A DNA stretch of 38,513 bases from Candidatus Hepatobacter penaei (GCF_000742475.1 NZ_JQAJ01000005.1:1-38513); one strand, 5' to 3'. Positions 16,902 through 24,727 are shown, numbered from the stretch's first letter. The notes: generated from the sequence alone by a model not told the origin. Translations and numbers: made by a program.

Positions 16902-17770
16902 GGCCTTTTGGATGATGAAGTGCCCTTAAAGCCCCGTGCCACCACATACATTTCTGACGACTCTTTCCGACTCGATGCTGGCTTCACACAGTGCACATGA
17001 GAAAAACACTGTTTAAGTGCCTTAAGATACGCCGGATCGCCCCCGCCTTGAAAAATTTTGGCCACAAAATGTCCCTTGGGGGATAGCACCTTTTGTGCAA
17101 AATCCAGCGCCGCTTCGCTTAACGCCATAATGCGCAGGTGATCTGTGGATTTATGCCCTGTGGTGGAAGGCGCCATATCACTCAGTACCACATCTGCCCG
17201 ACCGCCATAGGGGGCAAGGGCTTGCTCCAGCCACACTAACGCTTCATCTGACAAAAAATCGCCTTGAAAGAACAATGCACCGTCAAGAGGGGTCATCTCG
17301 CATAGATCAAGCCCCATCACCACGCCTTGCCGTTGCCCATCGTGAGATGGATCTTGAGAACGCCCGCACTTGTCTGATGCCGCAAGGGCGGGCGCAACAT
17401 CTTGATCTGATCCACCTGACCCTTGGGTCCTGCCTTCTTTTGTCATAGCCTCGGCGGCTTGGGTTTTCCTCTTGCCGATTGTGGCGGCATCTGTTTTGAG
17501 GGGGCGGGGTCGGCCTTTCTTCTCAGCGCGGGACGGCTCTGCTAGACGCGATAGCGCCACTTCGCTCCAGCTGCCCGGTGCGCAGCCCAAATCAACCACC
17601 ACCTGGCCTGGAACCAACAGCTTATACTTGTCATCCATCTCCATCAGCTTGTACGCCGCGCGTGAGCGAAAGCCCTCACGGGCCGCCCGTTTCACATAAG
17701 GGTCTTTGAACTGCCTCCTCAGCCATTGTTGAGAAGACATGGATAATGTCTTACTTTTATGAAAACGCAT
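16898..17770 (-). CDS. rlmE: 23S rRNA (uridine-2552-2'-O)-methyltransferase with internal insertion
   Basis: RlmE (FtsJ, RrmJ) methylates the 2'-O of U2552 in 23S rRNA during late 50S assembly. From ATG 17770 the product has 290 residues; E. coli RlmE has about 209. The RSRAAYKL segment (catalytic Lys41), SAM loop DLGCAPGSWSE (60-70), SDMAP (Asp198), AKIF (Lys238) and RKESSEMY (Glu273) give the complete K-D-K-E tetrad. A hydrophilic insert of about 70 residues (79-148), rich in Lys, Arg, Gly, Ser and Ala, lies directly after the SAM loop. Alternative start: ATG 17740, without a good ribosome binding site. The gene diverges from the rlmB-like gene. Confidence 0.92.
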   Translation of the reverse strand: MRFHKSKTLSMSSQQWLRRQFKDPYVKRAAREGFRSRAAYKLMEMDDKYKLLVPGQVVVDLGCAPGSWSEVALSRLAEPSRAEKKGRPRPLKTDAATIGKRKTQAAEAMTKEGRTQGSGGSDQDVAPALAASDKCGRSQDPSHDGQRQGVVMGLDLCEMTPLDGALFFQGDFLSDEALVWLEQALAPYGGRADVVLSDMAPSTTGHKSTDHLRIMALSEAALDFAQKVLSPKGHFVAKIFQGGGDPAYLKALKQCFSHVHCVKPASSRKESSEMYVVARGFKGTSSSKRP

Positions 17771-17849
17771 ACCCTGCCCCCATGGATATTGACCTTCTAT
17801 AACGCACCCCCTTATGATCATCCAAAACGCCCCCAGGTGCAACAATATC

Positions 17850-18704
17850 ATGCCCCCTGCCTTTTCTGACCTTGCCAAAAAACGCGGGCCCAAAAAAACC
17901 TCCCCTCCACACAAGAGAAAGCGCAGGCCATCAGAAAAACAAGCTCCCCGCCGCCTACAAGGTCCCGGGTTAGACACAGCTAAGCAAGGCCTGTGGTTGT
18001 GGGGCTGGCATACCGTCTGTGCGGCCCTTGCCAACCCACAGCGAGGCAAGCTGGCGCTTTATGTGACAGAAAAGAGAAAAGCCATGCTTATCGACCAAGG
18101 TTTTTCTCTTGAGGCTCTGTGCCCTCACCATGTTGTGACGGCAGACACCCTTGATCAACGACTGCCTGGCGAGGCCCTCCATCAAGGCATTGCCCTTCAG
18201 GCACAGCCCCTGACCTATCCCTTATTCAAATCATGGCTTCATGATGAAGGGCGCGGCACACTGCTGGCGCTTGACCAGATCTGTGATCCCCAAAACATTG
18301 GCGCGCTCGCCCGTAGCACATGCGCACTCGGCGGAAGCGGCCTTATCTTGCCACAACAAGGCGCGCCTGCCCTGGATGGCGCCTTGGCCAAAGCTGCAGC
18401 GGGTGCCCTCGAGCATGTACCTGTTTTTTTGGTCACCAACCTTTCCCAATCTCTGCTCGATGCGAAAGAAGCCGGTTTTTGGGTGTCGGCCATTTCAGAA
18501 GATGGCCAGAGCCCCGAAGCCTGGACGCCATCAATAAACCATATTCTTGTGCTGGGCGCCGAAGGGAAGGGCCTGAGGCCCTTGGTAAAACAACGCTGTG
18601 ACCAAAGTGTTTGTTTGCCCACAGCGCCTTCTTTTTCAACCCTCAACGTTTCGGTGGCCGGGGCGTTGGCCCTTTATATGGTCAAAGCGAAACAATCAGG
18701 ATAG
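17850..18704 (+). CDS. rlmB: SpoU-family rRNA 2'-O-methyltransferase (RlmB-like)
   Basis: This belongs to the TrmH/SpoU knotted methyltransferases; RlmB methylates G2251 of 23S rRNA. An N-terminal basic tail (about 45 residues) precedes a substrate-binding domain (WGWHTV, then HQGIA). The catalytic domain carries the three family motifs: DPQNIGALARS, LGAEGKGLR and STLNVSVAGALALY. ATG 17850 has AGGTG about 11 bp upstream; ATG 17814 would add 12 residues but has no ribosome binding site. The assignment as RlmB rather than another SpoU member rests on overall pattern. Confidence 0.85.
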   Translation: MPPAFSDLAKKRGPKKTSPPHKRKRRPSEKQAPRRLQGPGLDTAKQGLWLWGWHTVCAALANPQRGKLALYVTEKRKAMLIDQGFSLEALCPHHVVTADTLDQRLPGEALHQGIALQAQPLTYPLFKSWLHDEGRGTLLALDQICDPQNIGALARSTCALGGSGLILPQQGAPALDGALAKAAAGALEHVPVFLVTNLSQSLLDAKEAGFWVSAISEDGQSPEAWTPSINHILVLGAEGKGLRPLVKQRCDQSVCLPTAPSFSTLNVSVAGALALYMVKAKQSG

Positions 18705-18776
18705 ACTGTGCCTATCTATGAGGCACCTTCGGGCACATAGGTGGTCGGTGCCGCCCTTACGTGAAAGGAATGTGAG

Positions 18777-20204
18777 ATGAGCCAAGAAGGTGGCCTTGAG
18801 GCCCCCACACGTCACCCCCTGCCCCTGGATGATCCATCGTTTTATGACGAAAAAGCGTTTGAGACTGAGCTGCGGCGCGTGGCAGATGTGTGTCATGGGT
18901 GCCGGCGGTGCTTTAACCTGTGCGCCACCTTTCCCAAGCTGTTTGATGCCATTGACGCCTCCAAAACCGGGGAGGTGGATGGCCTGACCCGTGAAGATTT
19001 TGAACCCGCCATCGATGCCTGCACCTTGTGCGATATGTGCTTTTTGGTGAAATGCCCCTATGTGCCGCCCCATCCGTTGAATGTGGACTTTCCGCATCTG
19101 ATGCTACGCGCGCGGGCCATTGCTGCCAAAAAAAAAGGCGTGCCGTTTGTGCAGAACCAACTCACCCAAACAGACCGCAACGGCTGCGTAGGGTGCAAAA
19201 TCCCATCCGTGGCCAACTGGGCGAGCAAAACTTGCAACACCCTCACTCGCCCCCTGCTGGAAAAAGCGGCAGGCATTGATAAACGGGCCGAGCTGCCTGC
19301 CTTTAACCGACGGGCTTTTTCTCAAACACCGCCACCCTATCCCCTCAATGACAAAGCACCGGCCTTGGGTGAGAAGGTGGTGCTTTACAGCACGTGTTTT
19401 GTCAATTATCACAATGACGCCATCGGCCAAGCGGCCATGGCTGTCTTGGCCCACAACGGCATTACCCCTGAGGTGGTGTATCCTGAATGCTGCGGCATGC
19501 CGCGCTTTGAAATGGGGCTGACCGCTGAGGTGGCCAACAAAGCCTTGCGCATAAGCCAGACGCTGATGCCTTTTGTGGACAAAGGCTATACCGTGGTCTC
19601 ACTGGTGCCCTCGTGCACGCTGATGATCCGCAATGAATGGCCTTTGATGCACCCAAGCAACCCAGATATTGCGCGCCTGGCTCAACGCACCTTGGACATC
19701 ACAGCCTATCTTGTGACCTTGGCCAAAACCAAAGGCTTGCCCCCGCTCACCACACCCTTGCAAGACGGTATTTTTCTCCACATCCCGTGCCACAGCCGCG
19801 CTCAAAACATGGGCAACAAAGCGGAAGAATTGCTGGCCATGCTGCCCCACACCCCGCTCACCACCATGGCTAAATGTTCAGGTCACGGCGGATCTTGGGG
19901 CATGATGAAAGCGCATTTTGAAGACGCCATGCACGTGGGGCGCCCCGTGATGCGCGCCATCCGCAAAAATGCTGCCTCCATTGTTGCCTCTGAGTGCCCC
20001 CTGGCGGCGACACATTTGAAGCAAGGGGCGTGCCCAGAATCGTGTTCAGGGTCATGCATGTCACAAGCGTCCCGACCCAAGGACACTTCATCCAAGACAG
20101 CCTCACCTAACACAGAACTGACTGCTGAGAAACAGTTTGTCCACCCCATCCAGGTGATGGCGCATGCCTGGGGCCTGATCGACCTGGCGATGAAGGAAGC
20201 CTGA
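18777..20204 (+). CDS. GlpC/HdrD-like iron-sulfur oxidoreductase, DUF3501-associated
   Basis: The 475-residue protein has two [4Fe-4S] ferredoxin-type clusters: C39, C42, C45, C49, and C82, C85, C88, C93, the second followed by PYVPPHP. Two cysteine-rich CCG-type segments follow (CCGMP near 240 and CSGHGG near 365), as in heterodisulfide reductase and GlpC subunits. The C terminus has a short Cys cluster (CPESCSGSC) before a Ser/Thr-rich stretch. Proteins of this type are frequently encoded beside a DUF3501 gene and a rubrerythrin, suggesting a redox or peroxide-related role, but the substrate is unknown. AAGGAATGTGAG precedes ATG 18777. Here the DUF3501 gene is 3.9 kb away. Confidence 0.85.
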   Translation: MSQEGGLEAPTRHPLPLDDPSFYDEKAFETELRRVADVCHGCRRCFNLCATFPKLFDAIDASKTGEVDGLTREDFEPAIDACTLCDMCFLVKCPYVPPHPLNVDFPHLMLRARAIAAKKKGVPFVQNQLTQTDRNGCVGCKIPSVANWASKTCNTLTRPLLEKAAGIDKRAELPAFNRRAFSQTPPPYPLNDKAPALGEKVVLYSTCFVNYHNDAIGQAAMAVLAHNGITPEVVYPECCGMPRFEMGLTAEVANKALRISQTLMPFVDKGYTVVSLVPSCTLMIRNEWPLMHPSNPDIARLAQRTLDITAYLVTLAKTKGLPPLTTPLQDGIFLHIPCHSRAQNMGNKAEELLAMLPHTPLTTMAKCSGHGGSWGMMKAHFEDAMHVGRPVMRAIRKNAASIVASECPLAATHLKQGACPESCSGSCMSQASRPKDTSSKTASPNTELTAEKQFVHPIQVMAHAWGLIDLAMKEA

Positions 20205-20331
20205 GGCTTGATCGGCGCGCGTGCCCTTGGGGACCACCCTCTCTTCACAGCCTCTTTAATTGTCCCTTTCAACACACGCTTCAATGTGCCTCTCTAGATG
20301 TCAGGGTCTGAGGCCCCTCGCCCGCCCCACC

Positions 20332-20580
20332 TTAAGAGGCATCTTTAGATGTACCTTCAGCCTCTTCAGGCGCACCTTCATGCTGAGATTCAGGCGCTTT
20401 TTCCTTCTCTTTCCCTGTGTTTGGCGCATCTTCAGCCGATTCTTTGAAGGGGCGCGCAGATGCCTCAAGAGAAAGCGCCACCAGTGCCCCGTTGACCACA
20501 GACAGCTCTGGCGTTTGTGCAATCCGTTCCATGTGTGCATCCCAACACGCGCGCATATGCTTTGCCAGCAACCCATACAT
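20332..20580 (-). CDS. Small hypothetical protein with acidic tail
   Basis: This 82-codon ORF begins 24 bp after the stop of the 490-codon orphan gene on the same strand, so co-transcription is plausible. The first 45 residues look helical and moderately hydrophobic; the rest is a Glu/Ala/Pro/Lys-rich hydrophilic tail. No signal peptide is visible. The ribosome binding site is poor, with AGG directly adjoining ATG 20580. A frame-shifted ORF (20301-20576) overlaps it, but this frame has the more protein-like composition. I do not recognise the family. Confidence 0.5.
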   Translation of the reverse strand: MYGLLAKHMRACWDAHMERIAQTPELSVVNGALVALSLEASARPFKESAEDAPNTGKEKEKAPESQHEGAPEEAEGTSKDAS

Positions 20581-20603
20581 CCTGCATTGATAGGATGTAA
20601 GAT

Positions 20604-22013
20604 TTATTTTTTATTTGTTAACGTTAACAGGCGCACATCCAGGGGGCCAAAGATAATGCTTCCCTCACCCTTGCCAAGAGGGGCTCCTCCATAGGGCTCA
20701 TAAAGAGAAAAGTGTGCTGTAACCTCTATAACCTCCTGAGGTTCAGTCTGTGGTGGGTTGAGTGTGCATATAAGCCTTTCAGACCTACACTCACGGCCAT
20801 GTTTTAAGTGACCATAAGCAACCCCATCATCACCACAAAACGGACCCTTCAGGTTGACACATGCCCATGTATTCCCTTCCGGCACATTGAAATAAAAACT
20901 TCTTAACAGAAGCGCGTGTTGAAAACGATGAGAAGAAAAACTTAGGTGATAAAGGACAGTGCAAGTAAGCTCCAGTGAGACTCTCTCATGGATCATCCCT
21001 TTTGCAAGCAAATGATCCAACACCTTGGCCCACGCTTCAAGCGCAAAGCCGCCTGGCAAAAGAGGTGAATGGTTGGGAACACATTTTTCTGGCGCTCCTT
21101 TTGTCACAGGGGCCGTCACCCCTTCTTTCAAAGAGACAGGCAAAGGGGCAGCGTTCCAGATCTCACACACCTGGGGCAGTAAGGCCTGGATGCGCGCCTC
21201 TTGACGGTCATTGGGGAAACACAGTTTTGTTAAAGAGTCTACATAGGCACGGACACGCTCTTTTGTTCCAGGCCTCTCTCTTTGTATGGAAGAATAGAAT
21301 CTTTTGACGCTGCTTCTGTCTGCGATCTTGGTATTGAGGCCCTCTTTCTCTCTTGCAAGTTCCCGCACAAAGGACGCAAAATAATTGTGCAACCTTATAA
21401 AGGCATCTTCTGATTCCTTACAATCAAAATGAAGAATACGATCACCAAGCTTTTCAAGGAAACCGAGCATCACTTGCCTGTGCGTTGTGAGAATATGTGC
21501 CCTATCAAGAACGGCCCCTCTTACCAAGTCTGCATCCTGAGCCAGGAACGTCAGCAAAGCCAACCTTTCATCGGAGGTGATCTCACGCTCCTCACGCAAC
21601 AGGTCTCGCATACAGCCGATGTCATGACCCAGAAAAGCCCGCAAAGCCAGCCTTTGAAGGGAGGGAAGAACCTCCCCCACTGTAGGAACCGTGGCTTGCA
21701 CAGAGCCTGATATCTTGCCCAACAAAGCCTGAACCTTGGGGGATGTGGTTTTAAAATGGTCCTCAAAAGCTTGCCTGTATGTCAATCTTTGCGCAACCAA
21801 AGCATCCTGTGCACCAGCGTCATCTGGGGGTGAAGAAGGAACCTTGACGGCCTCAGGTCGATAGCAAGAAAACCATGGCAACACAATCTTTGTGTCAGGG
21901 CGCACAGTGATAGAAGACTTTCCGTCAAACCTATCTTGAGGCGCACGAAGGGGCGCTGTCATGAACATACACACCCCCCCAAAAATGCCCACCATCATCC
22001 ACACTTGCCTCAT
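20604..22013 (-). CDS. Exported orphan protein under the TGAC-N5-GTCA promoter
   Basis: ATG 22013 gives about 469 residues starting with a hydrophobic signal peptide that ends near LRA (residues 1-24). AGAAGG lies 12 bp upstream. The open frame continues to 22076, but that extension reads through the promoter motif. The mature part is mostly helical in appearance and charged (central region with Leu/Arg/Glu), with a more beta-like, Cys-containing C-terminal third. I do not recognise the family. The gene belongs to the orphan block inserted between the Fe-S gene and DUF3501, and has the shared palindrome 50 bp upstream of its start. Confidence 0.7.
   Translation of the reverse strand: MRQVWMMVGIFGGVCMFMTAPLRAPQDRFDGKSSITVRPDTKIVLPWFSCYRPEAVKVPSSPPDDAGAQDALVAQRLTYRQAFEDHFKTTSPKVQALLGKISGSVQATVPTVGEVLPSLQRLALRAFLGHDIGCMRDLLREEREITSDERLALLTFLAQDADLVRGAVLDRAHILTTHRQVMLGFLEKLGDRILHFDCKESEDAFIRLHNYFASFVRELAREKEGLNTKIADRSSVKRFYSSIQRERPGTKERVRAYVDSLTKLCFPNDRQEARIQALLPQVCEIWNAAPLPVSLKEGVTAPVTKGAPEKCVPNHSPLLPGGFALEAWAKVLDHLLAKGMIHERVSLELTCTVLYHLSFSSHRFQHALLLRSFYFNVPEGNTWACVNLKGPFCGDDGVAYGHLKHGRECRSERLICTLNPPQTEPQEVIEVTAHFSLYEPYGGAPLGKGEGSIIFGPLDVRLLTLTNKK
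20616..20629. repeat. 14-bp perfect palindrome in the 3' end of an orphan gene
   Basis: TGTTAACGTTAACA is a perfect palindrome within the last codons of the 490-codon frame. It shares the 10-bp core TTAACGTTAA with the palindrome at 12704-12715, which is also at a gene end. There is no T-tract suited to termination. Confidence 0.35.
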
Positions 22014-22062
22014 CACAAAACCATACCTTCTGGTGAATCTCACCCCTACCAAACACAAAAAA

Positions 22063-22076
22063 TGACACAATGTCAA
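22063..22076 (-). promoter_or_regulatory. TGAC-N5-GTCA operator/promoter, copy 1
   Basis: The plus strand reads TGACACAATGTCA at 22063-22075, with A6 before and A4 after. On the minus strand this includes TTGACA (22076-22071), a consensus -35. No good -10 is visible at 16-18 bp. The left edge lies 50 bp upstream of the start codon at 22013. Near-identical sites occur at 22639-22651 and 23891-23903, each upstream of an exported-protein gene. Confidence 0.7.
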
Positions 22077-22189
22077 AAATCAAATTTAACCTGTTGGGCG
22101 ACCCTGACATGCCCGTCCCTTTTGATTGCACAAATGGTTGCGTGCTTTTTCTCTCAAGCATTTATCCATGATCCCACGGCCCGATCTCT

Positions 22190-22595
22190 TTACGCCAAGG
22201 TAGCCTCTAGCTCCCTTGGATGCGCAGTGGCCATGTTTATATCATCCCACAGAGCTTCGAGCTTTGTAGACAATGAGTCTGGGTCATCCGCAAAGCCTGT
22301 AAGCGTTTCTGTGTTTGCATCAGTATTCGTGCTTAAATCGGCATCCGTTAAATCGCTGTCTGTGTTTAAGGTAAGGCTGAAACGCTTCATTCTTTCACAA
22401 AATGACTCCTCTTCAGCAGGCATACAAAAGGAGGGCGACACAGCTTGGTATTGGTCTTGGGAAAATGTGATTTTGTACTCATCACAAGAGATCCCCTCAA
22501 CCTGACCGTCAGCACCAACCGCCAGTGCCAAAGAAGCGCCCCATGCACATATGCCCCAAAAAGGCCATCAATAATCTCAAATAAAACGTTTCCAT
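22190..22595 (-). pseudogene. Exported acidic orphan protein, frameshifted in its signal peptide
   Basis: ATG 22595 follows AAAGGA at about 10-bp spacing and begins a hydrophobic leader (METFYLRLLMAFLG). Within the tract T5G4 (plus-strand C4A5, 22554-22562) the frame shifts; the original frame stops soon after. Skipping one base restores a good signal peptide ending SLALA, followed by a mature domain of about 110 residues open to 22190. That domain is acidic and rich in Asp, Ser and Thr, with several Cys. I do not recognise the family. The break may be a true mutation, a slippage-based switch or a sequence error. The shared palindrome lies 44 bp upstream of the start. Confidence 0.65.
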
Positions 22596-22624
22596 AAAAA
22601 CAATATCCTTTACAAAGTCTGCCC

Positions 22625-22652
22625 ATCGTAACAAAAAATGACGAATTGTCAA
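22625..22652 (-). promoter_or_regulatory. TGAC-N5-GTCA operator/promoter, copy 2
   Basis: The plus strand reads TGACGAATTGTCA at 22639-22651, flanked by A6 and A6. On the minus strand TTGACA (22652-22647) is followed after 16 bp by TACGAT (22630-22625). Transcription would start about 20 bp before the ribosome binding site and start codon at 22595. The palindrome overlaps the -35, a position suited to repression. Confidence 0.7.
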
Positions 22653-22659
22653 AAAATAA

Positions 22660-23127
22660 CCCTTCGTCTCTTGGGCCTCTGCCTCTTAAGAAAAGGCGTT
22701 TCACAGGCAAAAAGCCTGTTACCAACAAAGAACCTTTTTTTAAAAAATACCTTTCAGCACATGGTCACGCCTCCCTCAAAAACAGCCTGTCTATAGAGAA
22801 AAACTATCTCTGGAATCACCACACTACTTTTTGCAGCGTAACCATCGCTGCCACTTACATGAACCCGTGAAACGCTTGGATGAACTGGCGTGATCAACGC
22901 CTGGCTTTTAAACAGAGGGTGTGATGCGGTTCTTCAAGACAGGCCAGAGATCATCATCTCAAAAGACATCCGTGAAACAGCGGACCCAACGAAAAGCACG
23001 CGCAACCACAGCCCTTGCAGCAAGAGGGGCACCTGAGAACAAGCACCCCCAAGATCAGCGCTTGACATCACATATCAGCTGGATTCATCAATCCTGTGCA
23101 ACACCTTCAGGGCACACGCATTTTTTT
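22660..23127. other. 468-bp region without a convincing gene
   Basis: This lies between copy 2 of the palindromic promoter and the end of the next minus-strand gene. Short plus-strand ORFs exist, but they have basic, low-quality composition and no ribosome binding sites. The only structure I see is the hairpin ACAGGC-A5-GCCTGT at 22703-22719 and AT-rich tracts near 22736-22750. It may be an untranslated tail of the upstream minus-strand gene or decayed sequence. Confidence 0.4.
22703..22719. repeat. Perfect 6-bp inverted repeat (hairpin)
   Basis: ACAGGC, five A, GCCTGT. It could fold in RNA from either strand, but neither side has an immediate T-tract, so it is not called a terminator. It could mark the end of the transcript from the gene at 23128-23841. 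Confidence 0.3.
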
Positions 23128-23147
23128 TCAAGAAAACCTTTCTTGAA
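23127..23147. repeat. Perfect 9-bp inverted repeat at the stop of an orphan gene
   Basis: TTCAAGAAA, loop ACC, TTTCTTGAA, overlapping the stop codon of the minus-strand gene. On the minus strand it is followed by eight A, not T, so it lacks the uridine tract of an intrinsic terminator. It could stabilise the mRNA end. Confidence 0.45.
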
Positions 23148-23841
23148 CAATGCTGTTAATGACGGCCAACGAACTATATTCCCCATAGGCCTCATCTTTT
23201 GTCAAAAGGCCCTCTTTAACCATCAGGTCTATATGCTCGTTAATAGCGCTTTTTTGTTTTTCTACGCGCACTTCACGCTTCTTTGCCTCTTCCCGCAAAG
23301 CTTCCACTTCCCTATCAACAACCTTTATTGCTTCTCTGATTTCTCGTGCTTCAGGGTTGTTGGGATATCTCTCTTCAGAAACATTAAAATCGTCCCAAGG
23401 GTGGTTTCCTTGCTCAAATTGCTTTCGGACAAAAGCCCACCTTTTAGCTAAAGTGTCTTTCCCATGGTTAGCAATCTTGTCTTTTATGCGCTCGACCGCT
23501 TTCCTGGCTTCAGCAAGATCTGCAAACTTTTTATGAAAGGAGTTGCGTATAATGTCAGCCTGGGTTGTAACCTCATGTGCTTCCCTTAAAGCGGGCACGG
23601 CGGCCCCTTCGGTGACTGGCTCTGAAACGCTTTCCTCAGAAGCGAGGGGGCGGGGATCATCCTGCACCGAAGAACCAACGAGCCATACATCCTCATGATC
23701 CGAAGGCCCGAGCCTTTCTGATGATAAAGAAGGCCGGGGGTTGGGAGAGACATCGTCTTGATCCATCGCGGTCAGTGACCCAAAACCCATGAAGGAAAAG
23801 CCGGTTAACACCACGCCCATAAAAGAAAAACGGTACATCAT
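23128..23841 (-). CDS. Exported coiled-coil orphan protein under the TGAC-N5-GTCA promoter
   Basis: ATG 23841 (followed by another ATG) gives 237 residues. The signal peptide spans about residues 1-25, ending SLTA. An acidic, Ser/Pro/Asp-rich linker runs to about residue 85. The C-terminal half is strongly charged with long Glu/Lys/Arg helices suggesting a coiled coil (about 95-225). The open frame extends to 23904, but that part reads through the promoter. The ribosome binding site is weak. I do not recognise the family; the layout (leader, disordered acidic part, coiled coil) is compatible with a secreted or periplasmic structural or host-interaction protein, which is inference. Confidence 0.7.
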   Translation of the reverse strand: MMYRFSFMGVVLTGFSFMGFGSLTAMDQDDVSPNPRPSLSSERLGPSDHEDVWLVGSSVQDDPRPLASEESVSEPVTEGAAVPALREAHEVTTQADIIRNSFHKKFADLAEARKAVERIKDKIANHGKDTLAKRWAFVRKQFEQGNHPWDDFNVSEERYPNNPEAREIREAIKVVDREVEALREEAKKREVRVEKQKSAINEHIDLMVKEGLLTKDEAYGEYSSLAVINSIVQERFS

Positions 23842-23875
23842 AGAAAGAACCAAAGATAAAGCCAAGCCTATGTCT

Positions 23876-23904
23876 ATTTTAAGCAAAAAATGACTCATTG
23901 TCAA
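23876..23904 (-). promoter_or_regulatory. TGAC-N5-GTCA operator/promoter, copy 3
   Basis: The plus strand reads TGACTCATTGTCA at 23891-23903, preceded by A6. On the minus strand TTGACA (23904-23899) is followed after exactly 17 bp by TAAAAT (23881-23876), a near-consensus sigma-70 promoter. The left edge of the palindrome is 50 bp upstream of the ATG at 23841. This is the strongest of the three copies and fixes how the shared motif relates to the promoter. Confidence 0.8.
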
Positions 23905-24000
23905 ATAAGTTCTTGTTTTTCCTGTGTTTCTTCCCCCTTCCTCTTCTATCCACTAAAGGGTTTCTGGACTTCTTTTTTATCTTCAATTATTACCTCGTCG

Positions 24001-24048
24001 ATTTTCACGTCTTCTGGTTTTCACGTTTTCTGGTTTTCGCGTCCTCGG
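24001..24048. repeat. Three imperfect tandem copies of a 16-bp unit
   Basis: Units ATTTTCACGTCTTCTG, GTTTTCACGTTTTCTG and GTTTTCGCGTCCTCGG lie head to tail in the gap between the orphan block and the DUF3501 gene. The sequence is pyrimidine-rich on the plus strand. No coding function is visible. Confidence 0.55.
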
Positions 24049-24136
24049 CATTGGCTATAGCATAAGACCGGTGAAAAAGCTGCTTTCCCTTTGTGGGCAG
24101 ATTGCCTTGGGGCGTTTTTTGCATTAAGATGGACCT

Positions 24137-24727
24137 ATGGTGAAGACGGCTATTTCTCCTCAGGATATTCTTTTACCCCCGGCGTTTGCCCCGGTGCGCG
24201 AGGCCATGCGGGCGCGCGTGAAAGAGATAAAAACCCACAGGCGGGTGGGCGTGGGCCCTTATGCCACGTTTTATTTTGAATGCTATGACACCTTGGTGTG
24301 GCAGATTCAGGAAATGCTGCGCATCGAACACGGCGGCGCGGATCAGGTGCAAGACGAAATTGACGCCTATGCCCCCCTGTTGCCCCAAGGGTCAGATTGG
24401 ACGGCCACCTTGATGTTTGAGATTCCTGATGCCGCCCACCGGCGCGCGCTTCTCAGTGCCTTGGGTCATGTGGAAGACACCATCACCCTTCGCGTGGGCG
24501 ACCACCTTGTGTCTGCTGTGCCTACCGATCATGATATTCGCACCACGTCTGAGGGCAAAACCTCGGCCATTCATTTTCTGCGTTTTGTGTTTGAACCACC
24601 CATCAAGGCGCTTTTGCTTACCCACGCCCCTTCTGTGGTGTTGGCGATTAATCACAAAAACTATAACCATCACGTGACACTTGAGACTTCGGTTATCAAG
24701 GCCCTTCTGTCTGACTTAACCCCTTAA
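24137..24727 (+). CDS. DUF3501 family protein
   Basis: The 196-residue protein matches the DUF3501 family: an N-terminal region with LPPAFAPVREAMRARVKEIK, a conserved YATFYFECYDTLVWQIQEMLRIE segment (about residues 45-67) and a C-terminal HKNYNHH motif (173-179). Family function is not established; its genes commonly sit beside a two-cluster Fe-S oxidoreductase of the type encoded at 18777-20204. Here the two are on the same strand but are separated by a block of opposite-strand orphan genes. ATG 24137 is used. The next gene starts 43 bp downstream. Confidence 0.85.
   Translation: MVKTAISPQDILLPPAFAPVREAMRARVKEIKTHRRVGVGPYATFYFECYDTLVWQIQEMLRIEHGGADQVQDEIDAYAPLLPQGSDWTATLMFEIPDAAHRRALLSALGHVEDTITLRVGDHLVSAVPTDHDIRTTSEGKTSAIHFLRFVFEPPIKALLLTHAPSVVLAINHKNYNHHVTLETSVIKALLSDLTP

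Noticed and set aside
20301-20576. Alternative minus-strand frame over the 82-codon ORF
   Set aside because: Basic, low-complexity product; the other frame has a more protein-like composition.
22646-22870. Plus-strand ORF of 74 codons beside promoter copy 2
   Set aside because: It begins inside the palindromic promoter region and has no ribosome binding site; composition resembles random AT-rich sequence.
23127-23147. Intrinsic terminator at the strong inverted repeat
   Set aside because: On the transcribed strand the hairpin is followed by A, not T.
22921-23451. Plus-strand ORF of 176 codons
   Set aside because: Its second half is antisense to the coiled-coil orphan gene, and the first half has shadow-like composition without a ribosome binding site.
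20205-24136. Prophage or insertion sequence as the source of the orphan block
   Set aside because: No transposase, integrase, phage structural gene or terminal inverted repeats were seen.
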